Positions 16,964-23,883 of a stretch of 64,000 nucleotides of DNA are shown here, in pieces. Numbering within the stretch: position 1 is the first letter of the stretch; every line of letters begins with the position of its first letter. Under the pieces are notes generated by a model that saw only the letters and a list, made by a program, of their open reading frames with translations, was not told the DNA's origin and did not search any database. The position numbers and the translations under genes are program-made. Source of the DNA: DASSUW01 sp963789005 (lineage in GTDB: Bacteria; Actinomycetota; Thermoleophilia; Solirubrobacterales; Solirubrobacteraceae). Where the stretch lies: NCBI GenBank assembly GCA_963789005.1, contig CAWBIZ010000011.1, positions 310,001 to 374,000 on the forward strand. The letters are read 5' to 3'.

Positions 16964-17541
16964 GGATCGATCGAGCGCCCCGACCAGGTGCGCCAGTCGA
17001 TCTCCTCGAGCTTCTTCTCGCCCTCCTCGTCGTCCGCCTTCTCCTCCTCCTTGGCGGCGGCGGCGGGCTCGAACGAGGCGGGCTCGTCCGCCGGCGCGGG
17101 CTCGCCGGCCTTCGGCGGGTCCCAGCCGGTCTGCTCGGTCGGCTCCGTGGCGTGCCGGAGGTCGCTCTCGGCCTGCTCGAGGCCCTCCTGCGCACCTTCA
17201 CCAGACTCGGCGAGCGGGCGCTCGGCCTCGTCGGCCGGCAGGTCGGTCGGTCCGGCGTACTCGCTGACGACGCCGCCGATGTTCGCGGCCTCGGCGGCGG
17301 CGGCCGCTTCCTCCGCGTCCTCGTCGATCGTCGGGGGCTGGTACGGCTCGGGAGCCGGCACCGGCGTGGCGGTGTTGGCCACGGGCCCGGGCGCGTCGTA
17401 GTTGGACGGCCCGGGCGCGGGCGGCGTGTAGCTCGGGGCCTCGCTCCTCGACGGGAGCAGCGCGGTCACCTTGTCGCGCTTGAGGAAGACGGCGGCGGCG
17501 CCCAGCGCCACGACGCCGAGCAGAAGCTTGGTTCGGGCCAT
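16960..17541 (-). CDS. Membrane-anchored Pro/Ala/Glu-rich hypothetical protein
   Basis: 193 residues. A short basic N-terminus and one membrane helix (about residues 5-20, LLLGVVALGAAAVFL) precede a low-complexity Pro/Ala/Thr segment and a very acidic Glu/Ala-rich C-terminal half. No family recognised. It lies 29 bp downstream of csrA on the same strand and is probably cotranscribed. Its stop overlaps that of the convergent DsbA-like gene by 3 bases. Confidence 0.65.
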   Translation of the reverse strand: MARTKLLLGVVALGAAAVFLKRDKVTALLPSRSEAPSYTPPAPGPSNYDAPGPVANTATPVPAPEPYQPPTIDEDAEEAAAAAEAANIGGVVSEYAGPTDLPADEAERPLAESGEGAQEGLEQAESDLRHATEPTEQTGWDPPKAGEPAPADEPASFEPAAAAKEEEKADDEEGEKKLEEIDWRTWSGRSIDP

Positions 17542-17570
17542 GGACTGGACGGTACCCGCCCCGGCGTGGT

Positions 17571-17795
17571 TCAGGCGTCCTGCTTGTCCGGCTTCGGCAG
17601 CGCGTCGGGAGCGGTGTCCGCCGCGGCGCGGTTCTCGTCGCGAACGGCGTTCCAGATCTCCTCGCGATACACCGGCACGGAGCGGGGCGCCTCGATGCCG
17701 ACGCGCACCGAGTTGCCGACGATCTCCATGACGTGGACGACGATGTCGTCGCCGACCATGATCTTCTCGCCGGGGCGTCGGGTGATGATGAGCAT
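17571..17795 (-). CDS. csrA: Carbon storage regulator / translational regulator CsrA
   Basis: 74 residues. The CsrA core is complete (MLIITRRPGEKIMVGDDIVV, VRVGIEAPRSVPVYREEI) and is followed by an acidic ~20-residue tail. CsrA is a dimeric RNA-binding protein that blocks translation at GGA motifs. In Gram-positive flagellated bacteria it represses flagellin (hag) mRNA and is antagonised by FliW. A strong AAGGAGG ribosome site stands 6 bp before the ATG. It sits directly downstream of fliW and an flgL fragment, the usual flagellar order, although those two neighbours are damaged. Confidence 0.95.
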   Translation of the reverse strand: MLIITRRPGEKIMVGDDIVVHVMEIVGNSVRVGIEAPRSVPVYREEIWNAVRDENRAAADTAPDALPKPDKQDA

Positions 17796-17868
17796 GAAGA
17801 TTCCTCCTTGGAAAGCTTCGTCAGTCGTGGTCTGGCGCGGCGCGCGAGCGCCGCAGGGAGGTGGCCGC

Positions 17869-18174
17869 TTACGCGGCCGCCGACTCCGCGATCTCGAACA
17901 GCGGGGCGCGGACGGGAGCGTCCTTCGCCTCGTTGATCATCTGGTGGCCGCGGCCCTCTGCGATCAGGATCGGCGCGCGGAGGTTCGCGCTTAAGTCCGC
18001 AAGCTCAGTTCCGGCGCGGACGGTGACGAGCACGGTCGCCTCGTCGGCGCCCAGCTTGACCGTGTCGGCGTCCGACAGCTCGACCTCGTACTCGGCGACG
18101 AACACCCACGGGTTGGTCACGGGCAGGGCGAGGTCGCCGTCCTCGAGCGTGCCGAAGCGCGTGCGCCGGATCAG
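17869..18174 (-). pseudogene. fliW: fliW remnant with internal in-frame deletion
   Basis: The C-terminal two-thirds of FliW, the CsrA antagonist and flagellin chaperone, is well preserved: DGDLALPVTNPW, YEVELSDADTV, VLVTVRAG, SANLRAPILIAEGRGHQM. The N-terminal TRFGTLE motif is also present but is joined directly to DGDLALPV, so about 40-45 residues normally in between are missing. The junction CTCGAG/GACGGCGAC would fit a deletion between short repeats. The frame starts at CTG 18174, whose CTGA overlaps the flgL stop as GTGA/ATGA does elsewhere; there is no ATG or GTG. About 101 residues remain. I infer a non-functional or altered FliW. Confidence 0.7.
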
Positions 18175-18341
18175 CGCAGGAAGTCCAAGAGGGAGGACTG
18201 GACGATGCTGACGCCCGCCCGCAGGGCGGACTGGTAGGCGGCGGTCTGTGAGCTGAGCTCGATCAGCACCTTCGCGATGTCGGCGCTTTCGGTTTCGGTC
18301 AGCTGCCCGAAGCCATCGGGCCAAAGGCGAGACGCTGCGCC
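18171..18341 (-). pseudogene. flgL: flgL remnant (3' end of flagellar hook-associated protein 3)
   Basis: The frame on the minus strand ending at TGA 18171-18173 encodes TETESADIAKVLIEL followed by SSQTAAYQSALRAG and SIVQSSLLDFLR. This is the characteristic C-terminal helix of FlgL/flagellin-type proteins (D..A...L...Q.AYQAAL..G....Q.SLLDFL). Only ~50 residues survive; a stop codon (18342-18344) and unrelated sequence lie upstream. It is followed immediately by the fliW remnant, the usual flgL-fliW-csrA order. Confidence 0.65.
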
Positions 18342-18605
18342 TCAGCGTCAGCGAAGTGACGCCCGAACGGGATGACGTGCAGCTTGACCAGACGGCCCCC
18401 GTCGCGGCGCCCGCGGCGGCTTGCCGAGCCGCCCGCCGGGAGGGCCCGCGTGCGCGTCGAGGATCCACCGCGGACCGTGCAGGTCGAGGGCGAGGAGCGC
18501 TCGACGGTCGCGCTCGGGCAGGAGGTGCCGGAGGAATTGTGGGGCGCGGTGGCCGCGGCGCTGCGTGCGCCTATTCGGGGGGGGACTCTGCAATTCCAGG
18601 TATGA
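18320..18605 (+). other. Unassigned plus-strand fragment between flgL remnant and sigma gene
   Basis: This stretch upstream of the sigma gene has plus-strand coding character broken between frames: GETLRLSVSEVTPERDDVQL in one frame, then RVRVEDPPRTVQVEGEERST in another, ending at TGA 18605. The first piece faintly recalls FliK-like hook-length proteins, but I cannot establish homology. It probably represents more decayed flagellar sequence joined back-to-back to the flgL fragment. It must also hold the promoter of the sigma gene at 18691. Confidence 0.2.
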
Positions 18606-18690
18606 GTTGATCAAGGGAATCGGGTCGAGGCCCGATACAGGACCGGTCCGTTCGACCGAACCGTCCCTCGCAAGGAGTCCCCACTTCCCC

Positions 18691-19503
18691 ATGAAGCCCG
18701 CCTCGACCACCAGCCGCCACCGCGTCTCCGCGGACGAGGCGCTCGCGCTCTGGAGCGAGTACAGGCGGACCGGCGACGTGCAGGTCCGCAACCGGCTCGT
18801 CATGACCTTCGCCCCGCTCGTGAAGTACATCGTCTTCAAGAAGGTCCGTGAGCTGCCGGCGCGCTGCGAGGTCGAGGACTTCATCTCCTGCGGCCTCGAG
18901 GCCCTGATCGCCTCGATCGACCGCTACGACCCGGCCAAGGGCGCCACGCTCGAGCAGTTCGCGTGGACCCGCATCCACGGCGCGGTGCTCGACGAGCTGC
19001 GCCGCCAGGACTGGGCGCCGCGCTCGCTGCGCCGCTGGGAGCGCGACATCTCCAAGGCGCGCGACCAGTTCATCGCGATCCACGGCCGCCGTCCGTCGCG
19101 CGACGAGCTCGCCGACGCGCTCGCCATCTCGGTCGAGGACCTGCGCCGCCGCGAGGACGACATCTCGGTCTCCGACGTCACCTCGCTCAACACGCTCGTG
19201 ATCTCCGACGACGAGACCACGGTCGAGCGCATCGACACGCTGGCCGCCGGCGACGAGCGGCTCGATCCCGAGCACGCGACCGTGACCGAGGAGGGCAAGG
19301 CCAGGTTCCGCCACGCCGTCGATCAGCTGCCCCGGCGCGAGCGCGAGATCGCCGTGCTGCTCTACGTCAAGAACCTCACGCTGCGCGAGATCGGTGACAT
19401 CCTCGGCGTGTCCGAGAGCCGCGTCTGCCAGATCCACTCGCAGCTCAAGCGCACGCTCAAGCAGCAGCTTTCGGAGGACGCGCTGCTGTTCTCGGCGGTC
19501 TGA
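18691..19503 (+). CDS. FliA/WhiG-family RNA polymerase sigma factor (sigma-28 type)
   Basis: 270 residues with complete regions 2, 3 and 4: region 2 around NRLVMTFAPLVKYIVFKKV to DPAKGATLEQFAWTRI, region 3 LRRWERDISKARDQF, and region 4 LPRREREIAVLLYVKNLTLREIG with helix-turn-helix VSESRVCQIHSQLKRTL. FliA/WhiG sigma factors transcribe late flagellar or developmental genes. An AAGGAG site lies ~13 bp before the ATG. flaG follows after 55 bp. The surrounding flagellar structural genes are fragmentary, so the present regulon of this intact factor is an open question. Confidence 0.93.
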   Translation: MKPASTTSRHRVSADEALALWSEYRRTGDVQVRNRLVMTFAPLVKYIVFKKVRELPARCEVEDFISCGLEALIASIDRYDPAKGATLEQFAWTRIHGAVLDELRRQDWAPRSLRRWERDISKARDQFIAIHGRRPSRDELADALAISVEDLRRREDDISVSDVTSLNTLVISDDETTVERIDTLAAGDERLDPEHATVTEEGKARFRHAVDQLPRREREIAVLLYVKNLTLREIGDILGVSESRVCQIHSQLKRTLKQQLSEDALLFSAV

Positions 19504-19558
19504 TAAACACGTCCAGGCCGTTCAAGGCGCGCGGCGGAAGGCCGGACACCTCGCCAAG

Positions 19559-19906
19559 ATGAGCTTCGAGATCGGACCCCGGCCGCCTATCCAATCCGGG
19601 ACGCCCGCGCGGCGCCCCGCTGCGACCCCGAGCGCCGACTTCTCGGTCTCGCTCGCGCGTGTTGAGCGCGACGCGGACAAGGCCGAGGTCTCGATCCCCG
19701 CCACGCCGCCGCCCGCCGTGCTCGAGGAGATCGGCGCTGCGGCCGACCGCGCGCATCAGCTCTGGACCGAGAACCGCGAGCTGCACTTCAGCAAGCACTC
19801 GGGGAGCGGGCGCATGGTCATCGAGGTGCGCGACCGCGCGGGCAACACGATCCGCACGATCCCGCCGTCGCAGGCGCTCGCGGTGCTCGCGGGCGAGCCG
19901 CTCTAG
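19559..19906 (+). CDS. flaG: FlaG family protein
   Basis: 115 residues. The C-terminal half matches FlaG: ELHFSKHSGSGRMVIEVRDR then NTIRTIPPSQALAVL (family pattern L.F...E..GR.VV.V.D..TGEVIRQIPPEE.L). The N-terminal half is Pro/Ala-rich. FlaG is a small flagellar accessory protein, usually next to fliD, and a fliD-like fragment follows here after 3 bp. No good ribosome site precedes the ATG, and the frame is open upstream towards the sigma gene. Confidence 0.8.
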   Translation: MSFEIGPRPPIQSGTPARRPAATPSADFSVSLARVERDADKAEVSIPATPPPAVLEEIGAAADRAHQLWTENRELHFSKHSGSGRMVIEVRDRAGNTIRTIPPSQALAVLAGEPL

Positions 19907-19909
19907 GCC

Positions 19910-20174
19910 ATGGCGGACAGCCTCGCGCTCTCGGGGCTTGCGGGATCAGCGTCCCGAAGGCGACCGGCGGCACGACGACCGAAGCCGGTCGGGCCGGCCA
20001 CCTCGTGATCGACGACGCCAAGCTCACCGCGGCGCTCGAGGTCCTCAACGTCGTCCAGCAGGAGCTCGCCGCCGCCCGCGAGTCACCGCCCTCCGCGACA
20101 ACCGCGGAGCCGTCGCCGGCTACGCCGCCGCACGCACGCCCGAGACCCGCCGCTGGGTCGACGGCACCGCCTGA
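19910..20174 (+). pseudogene. Degenerate fliD-like flagellar remnant
   Basis: ATG 19910 begins MADSLALSGLA, the typical FliD (filament cap) N-terminus. Shifting frame near 19942 continues with GI, so that a short deletion inside a GLASGI motif would explain the break. After that, HLVIDDAKLTAALEVLNVVQ is readable in one frame and TALRDNRGAVAGYAAA to a stop at 20174 in another. FliD is normally over 400 residues, so this is at best the ends of one or more deleted genes. The FliD assignment rests on ~12 residues plus the position after flaG. Confidence 0.4.
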
Positions 20175-20182
20175 CTGCTCGC

Positions 20183-20761
20183 TCAGACGGCGCAGCGCTT
20201 CGCGCCCAGCGCGCGCGCGTTCTTGACGAACCTGGCGCTGGCACGGTTGATCGCATTGACCTGGGCGTTGAAGCGTTGCATCCACGTGTTGCGCGGCCCA
20301 TCCATCTTCTGGGCGTCCTCGCCGAAGGTGCGGATCGCGACGGCGACGTCGTCGAACGCCCGCAGGAACGCCTCCGGAGCCCCCTCGCTCGGAGGTGTGA
20401 GGTCGCGAACGCGCTCGGACACATGCTCTCGCGACTCGGCGATATCGATGTGCTGACGTCCGACGCGGGCGAGGATCGCCGCCGTCGGCCTCCCCGACTC
20501 GAGCGCCGCGTTGAGGTCCCTTCCGGTCTTCGCGACCGCACGGTTCAGGTCGCGGCTCTTGGTCTTCGCCGCCCGGTCGCCCTTCCCGGCGCAGATGTCG
20601 TTCACCTGCGCGACGTACTCGGACATCGTCGGCGCGCTCTCCGCAGCCGCAGTGGCGGCCGCCGCCGGCTTGGTGCCCGAGCTCGCGTCCTCGCTGCCGC
20701 ACCCGGCGACCAGCAGGGCGGCGACTGACACGAGCGCCGCGATTCTCGTTTTGATCCTCAT
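20183..20761 (-). CDS. Putative lipoprotein, unknown function
   Basis: 192 residues from ATG 20761 (AGGA just upstream). The type II signal peptide MRIKTRIAALVSVAALLVAGC has lipobox LVAGC, so Cys21 would be lipidated and the protein anchored outside the membrane. The mature part is helical and charged, with an Ala-rich linker and EYVAQVNDICAGKG near residue 60, a pattern common in small actinobacterial lipoproteins. A second Cys near the C-terminus (AKRCAV) may pair with it. It is inserted, in opposite orientation, between flagellar remnants. Confidence 0.75.
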   Translation of the reverse strand: MRIKTRIAALVSVAALLVAGCGSEDASSGTKPAAAATAAAESAPTMSEYVAQVNDICAGKGDRAAKTKSRDLNRAVAKTGRDLNAALESGRPTAAILARVGRQHIDIAESREHVSERVRDLTPPSEGAPEAFLRAFDDVAVAIRTFGEDAQKMDGPRNTWMQRFNAQVNAINRASARFVKNARALGAKRCAV

Positions 20762-20910
20762 TCCTGCGTAACGGCCCCGAACTCCGACCGGCTTCCGCAC
20801 CGGACGAACGTCGGACGCCTCAAGTCTCCGCATGGGTGTCCGATCGAGGGGGCTGGGCTGCCCCACGGACGGGGCCTCGGTGGTCCACGGACGGACCGAG
20901 CCACCCTCCC

Positions 20911-21093
20911 GTGGAGTTCCACGGTGCGCTCGCCTCTGCCATGGAGCGCGGCGAGGGCGCGAAGGCGGCGCAGCACAGCGCGGCGTTCGCCCCCCAGAAG
21001 GACACCTCCGCCGGCGCCACCCGCCCGACCGTCGACGTCGAGTCCGAGGCGGCGAAGCTGGCGGCCAACGCGCTCGAGGACCAGCGCAGTTGA
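20911..21093 (+). pseudogene. flgB: flgB-like remnant (C-terminal part of flagellar rod protein)
   Basis: 60 codons from a possible GTG at 20911: VEFHGALASAMERGE, then TRPTVDVESEAAKLAANALE. This resembles the FlgB pattern VEFE.AL..AL..G, followed by RPDGN.VD...EMA.LAENAL, but the N-terminal helix and the final region are missing. Assigned by motif and by its place after flaG/fliD-like pieces; similarity is short, so confidence is moderate. Confidence 0.45.
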
Positions 21094-21100
21094 CGTTTGC
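21084..21100 (+). repeat. 17-bp repeat, copy 1
   Basis: GCGCAGTTGACGTTTGC. Together with the inverted copy at 21564-21580 (16/17 identical) it brackets the SUI1 gene. It overlaps the end of the flgB remnant. Confidence 0.6.
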
Positions 21101-21217
21101 GACGCGCTCAGGTGGCGAACGCGAACCCGCAGGCTGAGCCGGCGGAGACGCGGTGCGTGCGCATGCTCCGCAGCGCGGTCATCCCACGCGGAAGGTAGCC
21201 CGCTAGCGTTCGAGTGG

Positions 21218-21538
21218 ATGGCCGATCTGGTGTGGTCGAGCGACGCCGGCGATCAGCGGCGGCGTCGGGACGAGGCCTCGTCGCCACGGCCCGCGCCCGG
21301 CGGGCGGGTGAAGGTGCGGCGGGAGGTGGCGGGGCGGCGCGGGAAAGTGGTCACGACCGTGTCGGGCGTGCCGCTCGACGACGCCGGGCTGCGGGAGCTG
21401 GCGGGGCGGCTGAAGAAGCGGTGCGGCGTCGGTGGCTCGGCCAAGGGCGGCATCATCGAGCTGCAGGGAGATCGCCGGGACGTCGTCGTCGAGGTGCTCC
21501 GCGGCGAGGGCTACGACGTCGTGCTCGCCGGTGGGTGA
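21218..21538 (+). CDS. yciH: SUI1/eIF1-like translation factor (YciH family)
   Basis: 106 residues with a Gly/Arg-rich N-terminus and a SUI1 domain: VKVRREVAGRRGKVVTTVSG, LKKRCGVGGSAKGGIIELQG and DVVVEVLRGEGYDVVLAG. SUI1 proteins bind the small ribosomal subunit; bacterial YciH is thought to discriminate start-codon contexts or act in stress, but its role is poorly known. The start at 21218 has no ribosome site. A TAGCGT box 8 nt upstream suggests a leaderless mRNA. It stands alone between flagellar debris and a non-coding stretch. Confidence 0.9.
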   Translation: MADLVWSSDAGDQRRRRDEASSPRPAPGGRVKVRREVAGRRGKVVTTVSGVPLDDAGLRELAGRLKKRCGVGGSAKGGIIELQGDRRDVVVEVLRGEGYDVVLAGG

Positions 21539-21563
21539 GGGCGCGACCGTCGTTGTTGACCCG

Positions 21564-21580
21564 GCGAACGTCAACTGCGC
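21564..21580 (-). repeat. 17-bp repeat, copy 2 (inverted relative to copy 1)
   Basis: Reverse complement reads GCGCAGTTGACGTTCGC. A related GTTGAC/GTCAAC inverted pair (21555-21560 with 21570-21575) overlaps it. Confidence 0.6.
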
Positions 21581-21599
21581 CGGTAGGGAGAGTGGGGGT

Positions 21600-21849
21600 G
21601 CGAAAGGGGACAATGGTCCCTCGTTCGCGTGGCGGTTGGCCACTTTGGTGCCGTGGCGGTGCACAACTGGACACGCCGCCCGTTCGGCGGTCCCGGTTGG
21701 CCGCTTGTGCACACCGGACAATCGCGCCCGCGAGATCCGTGCCTGTCCGTTTCCCGTCCGCGGGCGGTGTACAACCGGCCAACCGCCCGCCCGAGCAACC
21801 GGATTGTCCGGTTCCTGCACCCCGGCGGGCACCCCAGCTTCCCTACCCA
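21600..21849. repeat. Non-coding stretch with degenerate short repeats
   Basis: No gene is supported between 21539 and 21924. Three copies of GTG(C/T)ACA(A/C)C(C/T)GG occur at 21659, 21707 and 21767. Embedded in 21656-21670 and 21764-21778 is a 15-bp match (GCGGTGCACAACTGG versus GCGGTGTACAACCGG). GGTTGGCC occurs at 21634 and 21695 and inverted at 21777. The base composition is less coding-like than the neighbours. Function unknown; binding sites for a regulator or a decayed repeat element are possible. Confidence 0.4.
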
Positions 21850-21866
21850 GCGCTGTTGACGTTCGC
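21850..21866 (+). repeat. 17-bp repeat, copy 3
   Basis: GCGCTGTTGACGTTCGC, 15/17 identical to copy 1 and in the same orientation. Shortly downstream GCGCTCAGGCGGCGAACGCG (near 21922) also repeats GCGCTCAGGTGGCGAACGCG found near 21104, so more than the 17-mer is shared. Confidence 0.55.
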
Positions 21867-21924
21867 GGCCGGTGCAATGACACCGGGCCAGAGCCGCCGC
21901 TGACGCTCGCCGGCCGCTGAGCGC

Positions 21925-22059
21925 TCAGGCGGCGAACGCGGCCCGGAAGCTCTGCCAGCGGCTGCGCTTGGGCTGCGTGTGGGACCGGCGCCACTCCACG
22001 AGCGTGAGCTCGACGGGGGCGTCGCACTCGATGTAGTTCATGGTGTGGGCGTCGGGCAT
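21925..22059 (-). CDS. Small hypothetical protein
   Basis: 44 residues, beginning MPDAHTMNYIECDAPVELTL and ending in a basic Trp/Arg/Ser-rich tail. The segment MNYIECDAPVELTLVEWRR looks like a genuine small-protein motif (the second Met at residue 7 is an alternative start). No good ribosome site is visible. Function unknown. Confidence 0.45.
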   Translation of the reverse strand: MPDAHTMNYIECDAPVELTLVEWRRSHTQPKRSRWQSFRAAFAA

Positions 22060-22340
22060 AGCGGTAATTTCCCACCACCCGGGGGCGCCGGCAGCGGGGC
22101 CAGCCCGCGTTTCCTCGTGGGCCACCCGGTGTCGTGTCGTGGGCTGACTCGTGCCCGTGGGTGTGGTGGCCCGCACCCCGCTCGGCCCCGGCTCGATCGA
22201 GGTCGTCGTGATCGAGGAGGACTTCGGCTGCGCGTGACCGAGGTCGTAGCCGGCGAGCCCGGCGGCGACCCCGTCCCGGCGCCGGAGGCGCCAGCTTCCG
22301 TGCCCGCGCCCGCCCCGAAGCGTGAGAGCCTGGGGACTCC
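22060..22340. other. Region without a supported gene
   Basis: Open frames exist on both strands but none has convincing protein character. One plus-strand piece, VVARTPLGPGSIEVVVIEED ending at TGA near 22238, could be a gene fragment, but I cannot assign it. Confidence 0.3.
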
Positions 22341-22384
22341 GCCCAACGGGGCATACCGTTAGAGAGAGCGATGTCCCGTTGGGC
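22341..22384. promoter_or_regulatory. Inverted repeat upstream of yihY-like gene (possible operator)
   Basis: Perfect 10-bp arms GCCCAACGGG (22341-22350) and CCCGTTGGGC (22375-22384) separated by 24 bp. A TACCGT -10-like hexamer (22354-22359) lies between the arms. A second -10-like GATAAT (22408-22413) stands 7 nt before the start codon at 22421. Confidence 0.45.
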
Positions 22385-22420
22385 ACCCCCTACGACCGCG
22401 CGGCGCGGATAATCCGGCCC

Positions 22421-23257
22421 ATGGGCCGAGCCCGCGCCGCGCTCACCAACTTCTGGCGCAAGGCCTACGAGGACAACCTCACCGGCCTGTCGGCGATGGT
22501 GGCGTACAACCTGCTGCTCTCGATCCTGCCGATCACGCTGATCGCGCTCTTCATCGCCGGGCGCGTGCTGCGCTCCGACGAGCTGGAGAACTCGGTGCTG
22601 CTCGACCTCGAGCGGATCTTCCCGAGCGCCGCCGAGTCGACGCTGATCGAGCTCGTCCGCCGCCTGCAGGAGGCGTCGACGACCACGGGGATCATCGCGC
22701 TCATCGCCGCCGTGTACTTCGCGTCATCGTTCTGGGGCGCGCTGGACACGGCGTTCTGCCGCATCTACCACCGACCCTGCCGGTCCTGGGTGCGCCAGAA
22801 GCTGTTCGCGTTCGGCATGTTCGCCGTCGTGCTGCTGTTCATCGTCGCCAGCGTCGCCGTGCCGGCGCTGCAGAGCCTGATCGCGACGAGCGCCAACGAC
22901 CTTCCCTTCGGGCTCTCGGACGTGCGCGGCCTCGTGTACTGGGTCACGCTCGCAACCGGCGTCGGCCTGCTCTTCGCGCTGCTGTGCCTGATCTACCAGC
23001 TCGTGCCGCGCGGGTACATCCCGTGGCGCTGCGTATGGCCGGGGGCGCTCGGCGCGACCGTGGCCATCGGCATCGTCGACTACGGGTTCCCGCTCTACCT
23101 CCAGAACGTCTCCACGCTGCGTGCGGGCACGACGCTCGTGTTCGTGCTGATCGCCCTGGTGTGGTTCTACGCGCTCGCGATCATCCTGCTCGCGGGCGCC
23201 GTGATCAACGAGCTGCGCTTCGAGCGGCTCGACCGCGAGGGCGCGGTCCAAGGCTGA
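22421..23257 (+). CDS. YihY/UPF0761 family inner membrane protein
   Basis: 278 residues from ATG 22421; the frame is open upstream but the family begins near GRARAALTNFWRKAYEDNLT. About six membrane helices are visible, with family motifs GLSAMVAYNLLLSILPI, ASSFWGALDTAFCRIYH and the C-terminal WFYALAIILLAGAVINEL. Early annotation as ribonuclease BN was wrong; the family is of unknown, possibly transport-related, function. A GATAAT box 7 nt upstream and no ribosome site suggest leaderless transcription. Confidence 0.9.
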   Translation: MGRARAALTNFWRKAYEDNLTGLSAMVAYNLLLSILPITLIALFIAGRVLRSDELENSVLLDLERIFPSAAESTLIELVRRLQEASTTTGIIALIAAVYFASSFWGALDTAFCRIYHRPCRSWVRQKLFAFGMFAVVLLFIVASVAVPALQSLIATSANDLPFGLSDVRGLVYWVTLATGVGLLFALLCLIYQLVPRGYIPWRCVWPGALGATVAIGIVDYGFPLYLQNVSTLRAGTTLVFVLIALVWFYALAIILLAGAVINELRFERLDREGAVQG

Positions 23258-23358
23258 CCGGAGACGGTCGATCAAGAGGGCGAGTCTTATCCAGGCTCCC
23301 CTCGGTGATGCGGATTCCCCCTGCCTGCACGGCCGTCCTCGGCCTGCTCCGCGCGCTC

Positions 23359-23376
23359 CCGCCGCGCTCGCGGCGG
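23359..23376 (+). terminator. GC-rich hairpin downstream of yihY-like gene
   Basis: CCGCCGCGCTCGCGGCGG forms a tight hairpin ~100 bp after the stop at 23257. It has no T-run, so termination is only inferred. The rest of 23258-23459 shows no gene. Confidence 0.3.
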
Positions 23377-23459
23377 ACGGTGAGCGTCCTCAGGCCGAGC
23401 GTCGCGTTGGCGACGAGTACGCAGCGGGTGCGACTTGAGCCGCGGCGTAGGCTTGCGCC

Positions 23460-23648
23460 ATGCCCGATCCGAAGACGGAGGAGATGCAGCTCGACCAGCT
23501 CCAGCGCGAGCGCACGGAGCGCGACCAGGCCGGCGACGCGGCGGAGCCCGAGGAGGAGCACACCCACGAGCGCCGCGCCGACCGCGCGGCCTACCTGCGC
23601 GACAAGCTCGCCGAGCGCGCCCGTTCCGAGGACGAGGCGGGCGGGTAG
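23460..23648 (+). CDS. Small highly charged hypothetical protein
   Basis: 62 residues, Glu/Arg/Asp/Ala-rich, predicted almost fully helical (LQRERTERDQAGDAAEPEEE, RADRAAYLRDKLAERA). TAGGCT 6 nt before ATG 23460 fits the leaderless promoter pattern seen throughout the window. It is followed 10 bp later by another small charged gene. No family assigned. Confidence 0.55.
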   Translation: MPDPKTEEMQLDQLQRERTERDQAGDAAEPEEEHTHERRADRAAYLRDKLAERARSEDEAGG

Positions 23649-23658
23649 AGCCGTCGCC

Positions 23659-23883
23659 ATGACCGAGGAACCCCCGCAGCACCAGCGGCAGGCCGACGAT
23701 CTCGACCGCGAGGCCGACGAGATGGAGGAGCGCTCGGAGCGCCTCGAGGACGAGATCTCGGATGCTCGCAAGGACTGGGAGGGCAAGCAGAACGACCCGT
23801 CCGTGCCCGGAGCGGTCGGCGGCGACCGCGAGGACGGCGGTGACCCGCCGCCCGAACAGCAGTACCCCGCCAAGGGCGGCTAG
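23659..23883 (+). CDS. Small acidic coiled-coil protein
   Basis: 74 residues: MTEEPPQHQRQADDLDREAD, then EMEERSERLEDEISDARKDW and a Gly/Pro-rich tail. It resembles a family of ~70-residue proteins common in actinobacteria, where the D-READEMEE-SE-L-DEI helix is conserved; no function is known. The start ATG at 23659 follows the preceding gene by 10 bp. The stop overlaps the convergent ABC permease stop. Confidence 0.65.
   Translation: MTEEPPQHQRQADDLDREADEMEERSERLEDEISDARKDWEGKQNDPSVPGAVGGDREDGGDPPPEQQYPAKGG

Noticed and set aside
21631..21790. CRISPR array or DnaA-box cluster (replication origin)
   Set aside because: Repeat units are short, imperfect and irregularly spaced (48 and 60 bp) with no unique spacers; the words do not match the TTGTCCACA-type DnaA box well and no dnaA/dnaN gene is near.
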